A DNA stretch of 64,000 bases from Paraburkholderia phenazinium (GTDB lineage: Bacteria; Pseudomonadota; Gammaproteobacteria; Burkholderiales; Burkholderiaceae), in the NCBI RefSeq assembly GCF_900141745.1, contig NZ_FSRM01000002.1, positions 2,728,001 to 2,792,000 on the forward strand, written 5' to 3'. Positions 9,715-17,777 of this stretch are shown here, in pieces. The notes beneath the pieces were generated by a model. That model worked only from the letters and a program-made list of their open reading frames with translations. It was not told the DNA's origin and did no database searches. The position numbers and the translations under genes are program-made. Every line of letters starts with the position of its first letter. The stretch's first letter is position 1.

Positions 9715-10292
9715 AGCTCCACCTCGGCCGCTGCAATGATGGAGGTGTCATGGCTCGCGGCGAGCTTCGGCAGCCGCACGTCCTGAACGCGCCAGCCGCG
9801 ATGGCTCAGGCTGCCGGTAAACGGCGCCTTGCCGACCACGTTGCCGGTCAGACGGACGGCGGTGGCGTCGAACCCTTCGGGCAGCGTCACACGGCTGCCT
9901 TCGGCCTCTTCGCGCACGGGACGGATCGTGAAATGCTCGCGCAGCACCGTGCGGCAGCCTCCATGCACGACGCGGGCGGCGGCGCCGATGTCCGCATCCG
10001 AGTAACCCGCCACGTCTTCTTCGACGAAGTCGATAAAACGCGCATCGCGCTGCAGCAAGCCTAGTAGCTGAAGGGCAGCGTCCGGGCTTGCCTGCTTCAG
10101 GGCGGGAACGGCAGGTTGCGGGGTGGGCGCAGGTGCTGGCGTTGCAACTGGTGCTGCCGTTGGTGCTGCTGTGGGCGCGCCGCTGCGCAGGCGCTGCACG
10201 CGGGCGGCGAACTCGCCGTCGCCGAGAATGCTGAAGAACGTTCCGACGGCCAGCGAAATCCTGCCGAGGAAAGACACGTTCGAGTCGGTCAT
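9711..10292 (-). CDS. DUF2760 family protein, first gene of the Hsp70 operon
   Basis: Protein of 193 residues with three parts: a short N-terminal helix region (LGRISLAVGTFFSILGDGEF), a linker of about 30 residues made almost only of Ala, Pro and Thr, and a C-terminal domain of about 120 residues matching DUF2760 (LQLLGLLQRDARFIDF, near the end LSHRGWRVQDVRLP). No signal peptide or membrane span is evident. AGGAG lies 8 bases before the ATG. The stop overlaps the first Hsp70 start. The fixed linkage suggests that the DUF2760 protein acts as a partner or cofactor of the two Hsp70-like ATPases. That role is inference; no biochemical function is known to me. Confidence 0.85.
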   Translation of the reverse strand: MTDSNVSFLGRISLAVGTFFSILGDGEFAARVQRLRSGAPTAAPTAAPVATPAPAPTPQPAVPALKQASPDAALQLLGLLQRDARFIDFVEEDVAGYSDADIGAAARVVHGGCRTVLREHFTIRPVREEAEGSRVTLPEGFDATAVRLTGNVVGKAPFTGSLSHRGWRVQDVRLPKLAASHDTSIIAAAEVEL

Positions 10293-11017
10293 AAAAGTGG
10301 CTCCTGAGGGGCTCTGTCAAAAGGACGAGCAGCCCTTGGGCAACGCCGGATCTGGCCGGGGTCGCCGCGGGTTATCGGGTTGCGGACATCGATGTGCGAA
10401 GCAGCATGGGCCGGCTCGCACATCGGTTGAATTGGCGGCCCGGATTGGGCATGGCCCATCGGGGCCTCGACTCGCATTTTACCTTCCGGGTGAGACTAGC
10501 CCAGGCAATGGCCTCGAACGCGGGAACGAGACGTTCTGCATGCTGCAACGCAGTGCAAATTTTACCGACCTGGAGTGCGGGCTGCGTCAAGATCGGGAAA
10601 TTACTCATGAAGTATCTGCTGGGTTCGCCGATATCATGTGAGCGCATTCGTAACTGGCTGGGTCACGCGGCGGTCGGCGCCGCAGTTCACCCCCGGGCCG
10701 CGCTGGTCTCGGACGCAACCGGTCGTAGATGTTTGGCCGGTACCTCATTGCGAAGCACGCCCGCGCTGCTCATCGGCGCGCGAGGCGGACTTCATTTCAA
10801 CGGCTTCGCGATGCGCCTGGCGCTCCTCGCCGACAGCGACCCGACAGCGACCCGACAGCGCGCCAAGCCGCGCTTCCACTTACCTTGTGACGAAGCGAGC
10901 ATCCCGAACGAGTGCTCCGTTTCAATCTATAGTTCTCTCACCACTCGCGCAAAGCTTGCATCCGCAACCAGTTCGTATGCTGCTCGGGTATGGCCACCAG
11001 GTCTCTCGAGCGTTTTC
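10293..11017. other. Intergenic region without a supported gene
   Basis: About 725 bases between the divergent DUF2760 operon and the small secreted protein gene. Open frames here have no ribosome sites, no family resemblance and overlap one another on both strands, so I call no gene. It must hold the leader and promoter of the Hsp70 operon, though I see no clear heat-shock or sigma-70 boxes. It contains a short tandem repeat at 10831-10860. Confidence 0.6.
10831..10860. repeat. 11-bp tandem repeat, 2.7 copies
   Basis: The unit CGACAGCGACC is repeated at 10831 and 10842, with a partial third copy from 10853, all exact. It is in noncoding DNA and its function is unknown. Slipped-strand length variation would be expected here. 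Confidence 0.8.
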
Positions 11018-11046
11018 TTGAACGCCTGAGCGGGGTTCGGTATAGT
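11018..11046 (+). promoter_or_regulatory. Sigma-70 promoter of the NTF2-like gene
   Basis: TTGAAC and TATAGT are separated by exactly 17 bases, each box one or two changes from consensus. Transcription would start near 11053, leaving a leader of about 95 bases before the ATG at 11148. Confidence 0.7.
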
Positions 11047-11147
11047 GGGCGGCACCATCGAGGCGTGGATTTACGAAGTTTCGATGATGAGGGTAAGCGG
11101 ATCGTGCATGAAAAAATCGACACGTGTGCTTCGAGGAGTATCCATTG

Positions 11148-11573
11148 ATGAAAAGAATAATTTGCCTGGCACTACTGAGCCTTGCGTGCATGAGTGCGAT
11201 AGCGGAGACAGCGGACGAAGCCGGCGTCAGCGCCGCGGTACAGCGTTTGAACGCAGCGATGCTGGCTGGCAATGCGGATGAGATGAAAGCGGTGACATCG
11301 GAGGCCTTGAGCTACGGCCACTCGAATGGCGCCGTACAGGATCAGACGGTCTTCATCCAGACGATAGTGAGCGGTGGGACACGGTATCGAAGAATCGACT
11401 TGAGCAACACGAAGACGACGCTAGCAGGAGAGGATGCGATTGTCCGCGACCACTTTTCGGGCACGGTGGAGAGCGGAGGAAAGGTGGGCGAGGTCGAGCT
11501 CGAACAGTTGATGGTCTGGCAAAAACGCGATGGTGTATGGAAATTGCTGGCGCGTCAGGGATACAAACACTGA
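11148..11573 (+). CDS. Small secreted NTF2-like (DUF4440) protein
   Basis: Protein of 141 residues with a typical signal peptide (MKRIICLALLSLACMSAIA, cleavage near residue 19), so it is probably periplasmic. The mature part has the NTF2-like/DUF4440 pattern: an N-terminal helix VSAAVQRLNAAMLAGNADEM, the motif LSYGHSNG, and closing strands ending in LEQLMVWQKRDGVWKLLARQ. Such proteins are cone-shaped binding folds or SnoaL-type enzymes. I cannot name a ligand. Start ATG 11148 has GGAG 10 bases upstream and gives a clean signal peptide, unlike the earlier in-frame ATG at 11124. A good sigma-70 promoter precedes it. It appears to be a single-gene unit. Confidence 0.8.
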   Translation: MKRIICLALLSLACMSAIAETADEAGVSAAVQRLNAAMLAGNADEMKAVTSEALSYGHSNGAVQDQTVFIQTIVSGGTRYRRIDLSNTKTTLAGEDAIVRDHFSGTVESGGKVGEVELEQLMVWQKRDGVWKLLARQGYKH

Positions 11574-11633
11574 GCGGGCGCGTACAAAGCCCGAAGCCGC
11601 GGAACACCACCGGGAAATAGCGAGAACAACCCA

Positions 11634-11650
11634 CGTGCAATAGTTGCACG
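11634..11650. repeat. Perfect 17-bp palindrome between convergent genes
   Basis: CGTGCAA-TAG-TTGCACG, seven-base arms with no mismatch, lies between two convergent stop codons. It could be a short terminator stem (no T-run) or a protein site. The arm CGTGCAA is the same heptamer that is repeated before the DeoR regulator at 16881. Confidence 0.5.
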
Positions 11651-11657
11651 CCCAACC

Positions 11658-11957
11658 TCAAGCCGCCTTCAACTCCCCAACCAGACTACACAAAGTCTCA
11701 ACAGAAATCATAGCGGCAGCATTAGAAGGCGCCGGCCGCTCAGCCGGCTTAAATACTGCATCACCCCGCCGAATCTTCCGCCTTGACACAGCGCAAGTGC
11801 CGGAAGTATGAGCAGACCGCCGCCGCCACCGCTGCTCGCCGTAATGACAACGACCCGGCTCAACCCAGCGAATCACAAGCGTGGTATCAGAGCGCTCAAG
11901 AATCTCGATGCGTACGCCGTTGGCACCGTCAAGTGGCAAGGACTCTATGGTCTTCAT
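11658..11957 (-). CDS. DUF3331 family protein
   Basis: Protein of 99 residues. The core GRCHYGEQRWRRRSAHTSG, then CAVSRRKIRRGDAVFKP, matches DUF3331, a family I know mainly from Burkholderia-group genomes. The two cysteines, in GRCHYGEQ and GTCAVSRR, sit as in a small metal-binding or beta-rich fold, though only two are present. The frame is open upstream to 12059, but ATG 11957 has GGAG 6 bases ahead and starts the conserved region (MKTIESLPLDG). Function unknown. It faces the NTF2-like gene and shares a palindrome with it at the 3' side. Confidence 0.75.
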   Translation of the reverse strand: MKTIESLPLDGANGVRIEILERSDTTLVIRWVEPGRCHYGEQRWRRRSAHTSGTCAVSRRKIRRGDAVFKPAERPAPSNAAAMISVETLCSLVGELKAA

Positions 11958-12301
11958 CGTCGGCTCCGTATATGTGGTGTGCCGAATGTATTCCTGCGCG
12001 GGCCTTAGAGCCATTGTGCGCCGGTTGAAACACTGTTCTTGAATTAGCAATAATGCCACTTGACTTCAGTGGGGATACGAAAAGACGCGGGTTTGCGGGC
12101 AGTTAAGAGCGTGCTTTTTCTATAGAGCGAATTTTTGCAACGCAGTGTTGATCGCAGCGCGACGGACAGCGGGGGGAGTCGATGTGACGGAAGGGCGCGA
12201 GCGCTTCCTTTAAGATGTGAACATTGACGAGCAGAGCCGGGGCTAGTTTAACGGGTTTGCGTTTTTCCGGTCGGCTCGCGCGCACATCTCCCAGAGGTTA
12301 C
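11958..12301. other. Divergent intergenic region
   Basis: About 340 bases between the DUF3331 gene and the AI-2E family gene, which point away from each other. It must hold both promoters. I see only partial boxes (a TTGACT near 12061 without a good partner) and no gene. Confidence 0.5.
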
Positions 12302-13390
12302 ATGGCCACACGCCCACCCGCAGCATCTCCAACACCCCCGGAACTGGATCCGCCGAGCCGCCGGAAAATGCAGCAGGCGGCAACCGCACTGCTATACGCC
12401 GCCCTGGTGCTGCTGGCCTTGTGGGTCATCCGCGATTTCCTGCCGGCAGTCGGCTGGGCCGGCGTGATTGCCATCGCCCTGTGGCCGGTGCTGCGCAAAA
12501 TCGAAAGCCACAGCTGGCTGTCCGGACGCACCACGCTGATCTCCGCCGTCCTGACAGTGGCGATTGCATTGCTGGTCGTGTTGCCGGTGGCAATGGGAAT
12601 CGGGCAGGCAAGCCATGAAGCGCACGATGTGATCGAGTGGATCAAGAACGTGCAGGAAAACGGCATCGCGATGCCGGACATCGTCCAGCATCTGCCGTTC
12701 GGCGCACCGCAGATCACAGAATGGTGGCAGGCGAACCTTACCCAGCCGCTACGCGAGTCGCCCGCCATGAAAGGGCTGCACGGCGAAGCCGTCATGACCT
12801 TCGGCCGCCATTTCGGCGCGCGAGCCGCACACGGTCTGATGGTATTCGCTTTCATGCTGGTCACACTGTTTGTGATCTTTCAGGCCGGGCCGCGTCTGTC
12901 CGGCGCGCTGCTCAAGGGGGCACACCGCGCCCTTGGCAGCAACGGCGCGCAGCTTCTCGAACGGATGGCCTCCGCTGTGCGCGGCACAGTGGCCGGGCTC
13001 GTAGTGGTGGGGATCGGCGAGGGCGCACTGCTCGGTCTTGCCTACGAGATCGCTGGCCTGCCGCACGTTATCCTGCTCGGATTCGTCACGGCCGTGGCGG
13101 CCATGCTGCCGTTTTGCGCACCGCTCGTGTTCTGCGGCGCGGCGCTGTGGCTGTTCGCGCAGGGATCGGTGGCGTGGGCGATCGGGCTTGCTGTATTCGG
13201 CTTCGTGGTGGTGTTCATCGCAGAACACCTCGTGCGGCCGGTGATCATCGGTAATTCGACCCGCTTGCCGTTCCTGCTGGTGCTGTTCGGGATTCTCGGC
13301 GGCGCGGAGACTTTTGGGCTGCTGGGCCTGTTCATCGGTCCCGCGCTGATGACCGTGCTGATGGTGTTGTGGACGGACTGGGTGCGATAG
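12302..13390 (+). CDS. AI-2E/PerM family membrane transporter
   Basis: Inner-membrane protein of 362 residues with the AI-2E family layout: two N-terminal spans (ALLYAALVLLALWVIRDFLPA, then VLTVAIALLVVLPVAMGIG), a long amphipathic region, and a C-terminal bundle with family-like VARPVIIG-type signature (here EHLVRPVIIGNSTRLPFLLVLFG). Members include the autoinducer-2 exporter TqsA and sodium/proton exchangers, so the substrate is open. ATG 12302 follows AGAGG by about 5 bases; the earlier in-frame ATG at 12224 would add 26 residues without membrane character. No operon partner is evident. The next gene is convergent. Confidence 0.85.
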   Translation: MATRPPAASPTPPELDPPSRRKMQQAATALLYAALVLLALWVIRDFLPAVGWAGVIAIALWPVLRKIESHSWLSGRTTLISAVLTVAIALLVVLPVAMGIGQASHEAHDVIEWIKNVQENGIAMPDIVQHLPFGAPQITEWWQANLTQPLRESPAMKGLHGEAVMTFGRHFGARAAHGLMVFAFMLVTLFVIFQAGPRLSGALLKGAHRALGSNGAQLLERMASAVRGTVAGLVVVGIGEGALLGLAYEIAGLPHVILLGFVTAVAAMLPFCAPLVFCGAALWLFAQGSVAWAIGLAVFGFVVVFIAEHLVRPVIIGNSTRLPFLLVLFGILGGAETFGLLGLFIGPALMTVLMVLWTDWVR

Positions 13391-13466
13391 CACGCTGACG
13401 AACACAGAGGCCGTCGTCACCCGCCAGGCGGGACAGCGGCGGCCGCTATTAACCGCGGCGGCCCGC

Positions 13467-14576
13467 TTATGTGGCGACTCCACTGCGCCGGATAGTCGAG
13501 CGCGCCACCAGCCGTTTAACCGGCTCGCAAACGCGCGCAACCCCGAACAGCGCGCCGACTGCGATTGCGTCGGCCAAAAGCCCAAGTGGTATGTCGAGAT
13601 ACCCGTCGGTGGCTGCATAGAGCAGCGAATCGACGACGAGCGAAATGGCTGCGCCCGCCACGAAGCAGATCAACCCTTTGCGTCCGATCATGCCGACCCA
13701 CGGCAGCCACAGCGCGAGCTTGCGCACCCAGCCGAGCTGGATCAGGTAGGCGACGAGCCATGCGATCGCCAGAAAATTGCCGGCACGCAACCATGAGAGG
13801 CTTTGCTTGAAACTGCCGTCGAGCGGCGTTTGCTCGATAAACAGCTTGTAGTACGCCGCGGCCAGCGCGACGCCAAATGCCAGCACGTTGACGAGCCACC
13901 CCGCGCGGTGTGAGCTGATCTTCCGATACACGGGCTGGACCCGCGCCAGCACGCCAAGCACAAACAGCAGTTGCCAGGCGAGCGGATTGAAATTCCATTG
14001 AGCGTCTTCGATTGCCGGCAGATACGCATTCACGGATGGCGCCGCAGCCCAAAGCGCGAGGCTCCCTGCCAGCAGCCACCATGGCCGGCGCTGCGCGAGC
14101 GGCAGGACCAGCGGCACGCTCAGCGCGAACAGCGCATACATGGGCAGCACCGACGCCAGATAAGGCTGACGCCGCAACAGCACGATGTCGCGCAGGGCCA
14201 TAAGCGGCGCATCGATAAAGTCGTCGAGATCGTCGGAGGTCAGATTGGGCGCGTCGATGCTGAAGGCGATCAGAACGGCGCTGACCAGCAGCATCAGGCC
14301 GGCGGTGACGAGGAAGGCCCGATAGATCTCCAGCGAACGCCGCAGAAAACGGTGGCGCGCGGCTGCCTCGGTGCGGCGCAGGGCGAGCGTGGCGTAAGCG
14401 GTTGCGGTGGCAAAGCCGCCGAGGAATACGAACACCTCGGCTGCATCGCACAGCGCGTAGGCGTGCAACGTGACGCGCGAGAGGATGCTGCCGCCGATGT
14501 GATCGACCACGATAAACAGCAGGACCAGTCCGCGAAAGAAATCGAGTTCGAGCAGACGGGAGGATGACTTTTGCAT
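13467..14576 (-). CDS. opgC: OpgC-type membrane succinyltransferase
   Basis: Polytopic inner-membrane protein of 369 residues with about ten hydrophobic spans. The N-terminus RLLELDFFRGLVLLFIVVDHIGGS carries the OpgC/acyltransferase-3 signature, with the conserved DxxRG-like segment and the membrane histidine. OpgC transfers succinyl groups to osmoregulated periplasmic glucans. No opgG or opgH gene lies within the window, so the assignment to glucan modification rests on family resemblance alone, and the protein could modify another polysaccharide. It ends convergent with the AI-2E family gene. Its start precedes a 445-base intergenic region before the porin. Confidence 0.8.
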   Translation of the reverse strand: MQKSSSRLLELDFFRGLVLLFIVVDHIGGSILSRVTLHAYALCDAAEVFVFLGGFATATAYATLALRRTEAAARHRFLRRSLEIYRAFLVTAGLMLLVSAVLIAFSIDAPNLTSDDLDDFIDAPLMALRDIVLLRRQPYLASVLPMYALFALSVPLVLPLAQRRPWWLLAGSLALWAAAPSVNAYLPAIEDAQWNFNPLAWQLLFVLGVLARVQPVYRKISSHRAGWLVNVLAFGVALAAAYYKLFIEQTPLDGSFKQSLSWLRAGNFLAIAWLVAYLIQLGWVRKLALWLPWVGMIGRKGLICFVAGAAISLVVDSLLYAATDGYLDIPLGLLADAIAVGALFGVARVCEPVKRLVARSTIRRSGVAT

Positions 14577-15021
14577 TGCATACCGCGCAGGGGATTTTAA
14601 ACGGGACCAGCGGCCGAGATTGTTGTTCTGCCAAACGGGGGTGGTTTCTTTCGAAATTATTTCATGTTCTTACGAAAAGGTGTGCGAGAGCGGCCTGCAA
14701 ACCGGGTGTTTTCTGCGCCGTTAGCCATCCGGCCAAGGGTTCCCTAGCCCGGCGTTTGGGGGTGATCCGGCGTCGGACGAACGCTGTTCGCGACCACGCC
14801 CCAATTGTCAAATTACGCAATATGCGAATGCCTGCGCGTGGGCATTTCGCAACGATTTGCGATGGCTCAACGTGTGCCGATGGACGGCCCGCTATCGGTG
14901 TGCAAGCATCGTTTTCATCACTCGTGAACTTGAAGCTCAATGTAAGTGCTGCTTAAAAAAAGAAGAGCCTTCTCAAAGTTGGCTAGCTGCTGGCTGATGG
15001 AAAGAGATCCGGGAGATCTTC
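14577..15021. other. Divergent intergenic region before the porin
   Basis: About 445 bases, lower in GC than the neighbours. It must hold the promoters of opgC and the porin. An imperfect hairpin, GCGAATGCC and GGGCATTTCGC with a 7-base loop (about 14825-14851), lies in it. A run of seven A (about 14955-14961) lies about 60 bases before the porin start. I see no convincing gene here. Confidence 0.5.
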
Positions 15022-16176
15022 ATGAAAAAGAACATGATTGCGCTGGCTGTGACGGCAGCCTTCGCGCTGCCTGCTTTCGCGCAGAGCAGCATTACGCTGT
15101 ACGGGGTGATCGACGAGGGCATCAACTACACGAGTAACGCGGGCGACAAATCGGCCTATCAGCTTGAGAGCGGCTATGCGCAGGGCAGCCGCTGGGGCTT
15201 GAAGGGTTCGGAGGATCTCGGCAGCGGCCTGAAGGCGATCTTCGATCTCGAGAACGGTTTCGACGTGAATAGCGGCGGCCTTCAGGAGGGCGGCCGCATC
15301 TTCGGCCGCCAGGCGTTCGTTGGCCTGACGTCGGCCAATTACGGCACCCTCACGTTCGGCCGGCAGTACGACTCGGTGGTCGACTATCTCGCGCCGACCA
15401 CGGCCAACGGCAACTGGGGCGGCTATCTGCTCTCGCACCCCTATGACAACGACAACACCGACAACTCGTTCCGCGTGAACAACACGATCAAGTACGCGAG
15501 CCCGTCGTTTGCGGGCCTGCAGTTCGGCGGCACCTACAGCTTCAGCAACGAAACCGGCTTTGCCAACAACCGTACGTATAGTCTCGGTGGCCAGTACACG
15601 AATGGTGGCCTGCTGGTGGGCGCGGCTTATCTCGAGGCGAACAATCCGGGCCTGACGGCCGATGGGTCCATTGCAACCGACGACGCGAATTTCATCTCGG
15701 AGCGGCTGCGTATTTTCGGCGGGGGCGTCAACTACACGTTCGGCAGCGCGACCGTGGGCTTTGCCTATACGAACACGAACGTCGGCCAGCCGTCCGCAAC
15801 CGACACTTCGGTCTACGTGGGCGCCATCACGCCGCCGAACGGCGGCACGATGACGGCGCTCAAGTTCCAGAACTTCGAGGTCAATGGCAAATACCAGTTC
15901 ACGCCGGCCTTCTTCGTCGGCGTGCAATACGTCTACACGGCGGCCACGATGGACGCGACCTCGGGCAACGAGAACCCGAGATATCACACGTTCGGCCTGA
16001 TGGCCGACTACAACCTGTCCAAGCGAACGGACTTCTATTTCCAGGCGGCGTACCAGAAGGTGGCGGGCGACAAGACCGATACCGTGCTGGACGACGCATA
16101 TATTCCGGGATCGGCGGGGGTGTCTTCGTCATCGAACCAGGTGACGGTGCGGGCGGCGATACGGCATCAGTTTTAA
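15022..16176 (+). CDS. Outer-membrane trimeric porin (porin_4 type)
   Basis: General diffusion porin of 384 residues. A signal peptide (MKKNMIALAVTAAFALPAFA) is followed by the typical start QSSITLYGVIDEGINYTSN. The body alternates short aromatic beta strands and loops (GSRWGLKGSEDLGSGLKAIF, GRQAFVGLTSANYGTLTFGRQYDSVVDYL). The last residue is Phe in VRAAIRHQF, the signal for BAM-dependent assembly. GGGAG lies 6 bases before the ATG. Burkholderia-group genomes carry many paralogues of this porin, and I cannot say which substrate it favours. It is a single-gene unit. Confidence 0.92.
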   Translation: MKKNMIALAVTAAFALPAFAQSSITLYGVIDEGINYTSNAGDKSAYQLESGYAQGSRWGLKGSEDLGSGLKAIFDLENGFDVNSGGLQEGGRIFGRQAFVGLTSANYGTLTFGRQYDSVVDYLAPTTANGNWGGYLLSHPYDNDNTDNSFRVNNTIKYASPSFAGLQFGGTYSFSNETGFANNRTYSLGGQYTNGGLLVGAAYLEANNPGLTADGSIATDDANFISERLRIFGGGVNYTFGSATVGFAYTNTNVGQPSATDTSVYVGAITPPNGGTMTALKFQNFEVNGKYQFTPAFFVGVQYVYTAATMDATSGNENPRYHTFGLMADYNLSKRTDFYFQAAYQKVAGDKTDTVLDDAYIPGSAGVSSSSNQVTVRAAIRHQF

Positions 16177-16246
16177 GGGGGATGGGTGGCGGGTGCCTGG
16201 GCCGTTATCTCAAGCCAGGCGGCATTCGATGCAACTTTTCGGGGAC

Positions 16247-16834
16247 TCACTCTCTCCACACATTCAACGCCGCATACTGCAGCAACATAATCGTCTTCCC
16301 ATCGACGATCTCGCCGCGCCCGATCATCGCCAGCGCCTCATCGACCGGCAGTTCTAGCACTTCGATATCCTCGCCCTCGCTGACAACACCGCCGCCTTCG
16401 CCGATCTTTGCGGCGGCATCGTACTCGCCGACAAAGAAGAACAGCTTCTCCGTAACCGAGCCAGGGCTCATGTACGCCTCGAATATCTTGCGCACCGCAT
16501 GCACGCGGTAGCCGGTTTCCTCCTCGACCTCGGCGCGGATGCGCTCCTCCGGCGACGCCTCTTCCAGCAGCCCGCCTGGCGCCTCGATCATCATCCCGTC
16601 ATGACCGTTGACGAAGACCGGCAAGCGGAACTGCCGCGTGAGGACCACCGTCCGGCGCACCGGATCGTGGAGCAGCATGGTGGCGCCGTTGCCGCGGTCG
16701 TAGGTCTCGCGGTTCTGACGCTGCCAGCGTCCGTCAGCGCGCCGGTAGTCGAAGGTGGTCTTCTTCAGCACATACCAGTCGTCGGACAGCACTTTGACTT
16801 CGACAACCCGTACACGGTCGGCAGTTTTGCTCAT
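16247..16834 (-). CDS. nudK: NudK-like nucleotide-sugar pyrophosphatase (Nudix)
   Basis: Cytoplasmic Nudix hydrolase of 195 residues. The Nudix box is intact: GGLLEEASPEERIRAEVEEE followed by TGY. Flanking motifs are very like E. coli NudK, which hydrolyses GDP-mannose to GMP and mannose-1-phosphate: YDRGNGATMLL, VVLTRQFRLPVFVNG, FEAYMSPGSVTE and EDIEVLELPVDEAL. The frame is open to 17125, but ATG 16834 has AGGA 8 bases upstream and begins the family N-terminus. It is divergent from a DeoR-type regulator, and the spacer carries phased direct repeats 50-90 bases before this start, so the regulator may control it. ADP-ribose activity is the main alternative. Confidence 0.88.
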   Translation of the reverse strand: MSKTADRVRVVEVKVLSDDWYVLKKTTFDYRRADGRWQRQNRETYDRGNGATMLLHDPVRRTVVLTRQFRLPVFVNGHDGMMIEAPGGLLEEASPEERIRAEVEEETGYRVHAVRKIFEAYMSPGSVTEKLFFFVGEYDAAAKIGEGGGVVSEGEDIEVLELPVDEALAMIGRGEIVDGKTIMLLQYAALNVWRE

Positions 16835-16880
16835 GGCGGTTTCCTGAAAGCGCGGTTCGAACCGCGAGATTTCATGGTAT

Positions 16881-16927
16881 CGTGCAATCTCGTGCAAAAA
16901 CAAGAATTTTCGTGCAATGACGTGCGG
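16881..16927. promoter_or_regulatory. Phased direct repeats, putative DeoR operator
   Basis: CGTGCAA occurs at 16881, 16891 and 16911, and CGTGCGG at 16921, all on a 10-bp grid, that is on one face of the helix. The array sits between nudK and the divergent DeoR-type regulator, as expected for a self-controlled operator. DeoR-type repressors often bind direct repeats one helical turn apart. Confidence 0.6.
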
Positions 16928-17021
16928 GTTCCTTGTCAATGCCCGCGCTTTGCTTCTTCGTGACGCCCTCGGTTGGCACGAGCCAACGTCGCCTTGTCTC
17001 CTATTGATGAACCGCCGCTCC

Positions 17022-17777
17022 ATGCTTACTTCGCAAAGAAAACAGCTGATTCTCGATGCGCTCAAACGCGATGGCCAGGTGATCGCCAAGAGCCTGAGCA
17101 ACGAATTTGGCGTCTCCGAAGACACCGTCCGGCGTGATTTGCGTGAACTCGCCGCCGACGGCTACCTGCAGCGCGTGCATGGCGGGGCGCTGCCCTCGTC
17201 GCCAGCAGCGGCGGACCTGGCCGGCCGGCAAGGCATCGAGTCGGCGTCGAAGGCAGCCATTGGCCGCGCCGCGGCGCAGATGATCGAGCCGGGCCAGATC
17301 GTGATCGTCGACGGCGGGACGACGGCTGTGCAACTGGTGCGCCATCTGCCGCTCGATCTGCGCGCGACCATCGTCACGCATAGTCCGGGCGTAGCGGTAG
17401 AACTCGCTCATCACCGCGACGTGGAGGTGATCATGATCGGCGGACGCCTGTACCGGCATTCGATGGTCAATGTCGGCGCCGCCGCGATCGAAGCGCTGAG
17501 CCATATCCGCGCCGATCTCTATTTCATGGGTGTCACGGGGGTACATCCTGAAGCCGGCCTGAGTACGGGCGATCTCGAAGAGGCTTACGTCAAGCGGGCG
17601 CTGGCGGCTCGTGCGGCGGAAACCGTGGTGCTCGCCTCAGCGGAGAAACTCAACACGGCGTCCGCTTTTATGATCGCGGAAGCGAGCGCTGCGCATGCGC
17701 TGGTGGTCGAGAAGGAAACCTCAGAGACGCTCACGGCTCCATTCGAGGCATTGGGGATCGCGATCGTGCGGGCTTGA
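17022..17777 (+). CDS. DeoR-family transcriptional regulator
   Basis: Cytoplasmic repressor-type protein of 251 residues. The N-terminal helix-turn-helix is intact: QRKQLILDALKRDGQVIAKS, then FGVSEDTVRRDLREL and the wing YLQRVHGGALP. The C-terminal DeoR sensor domain follows, of the ISOCOT phosphosugar-binding type, with IVDGGTTAVQLV and VGAAAIEAL. ATG 17022 begins the family-like MLTSQRK. An ATG at 17007 is also possible, and neither has a good ribosome site. It is divergent from nudK, with phased repeats in between. The effector is probably a sugar phosphate or related metabolite (family knowledge). Whether its target is nudK or a distant pathway is unknown. Confidence 0.85.
   Translation: MLTSQRKQLILDALKRDGQVIAKSLSNEFGVSEDTVRRDLRELAADGYLQRVHGGALPSSPAAADLAGRQGIESASKAAIGRAAAQMIEPGQIVIVDGGTTAVQLVRHLPLDLRATIVTHSPGVAVELAHHRDVEVIMIGGRLYRHSMVNVGAAAIEALSHIRADLYFMGVTGVHPEAGLSTGDLEEAYVKRALAARAAETVVLASAEKLNTASAFMIAEASAAHALVVEKETSETLTAPFEALGIAIVRA

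Noticed and set aside
7633..9786. A 717-codon plus-strand open frame over both Hsp70 genes
   Set aside because: Same shadow effect: it crosses the boundary of the two real genes, and its product is rich in Arg, His and Gln without domain motifs.
10394..11029. Several open frames of 60-211 codons between the DUF2760 operon and the NTF2-like gene
   Set aside because: They overlap each other in several frames on both strands, lack ribosome sites, and one runs across a good promoter.
16195..16220. A 6-bp GCCTGG/CCAGGC hairpin after the porin gene
   Set aside because: Short stem, 14-base loop and no T-run. It is within what is expected by chance in GC-rich DNA.
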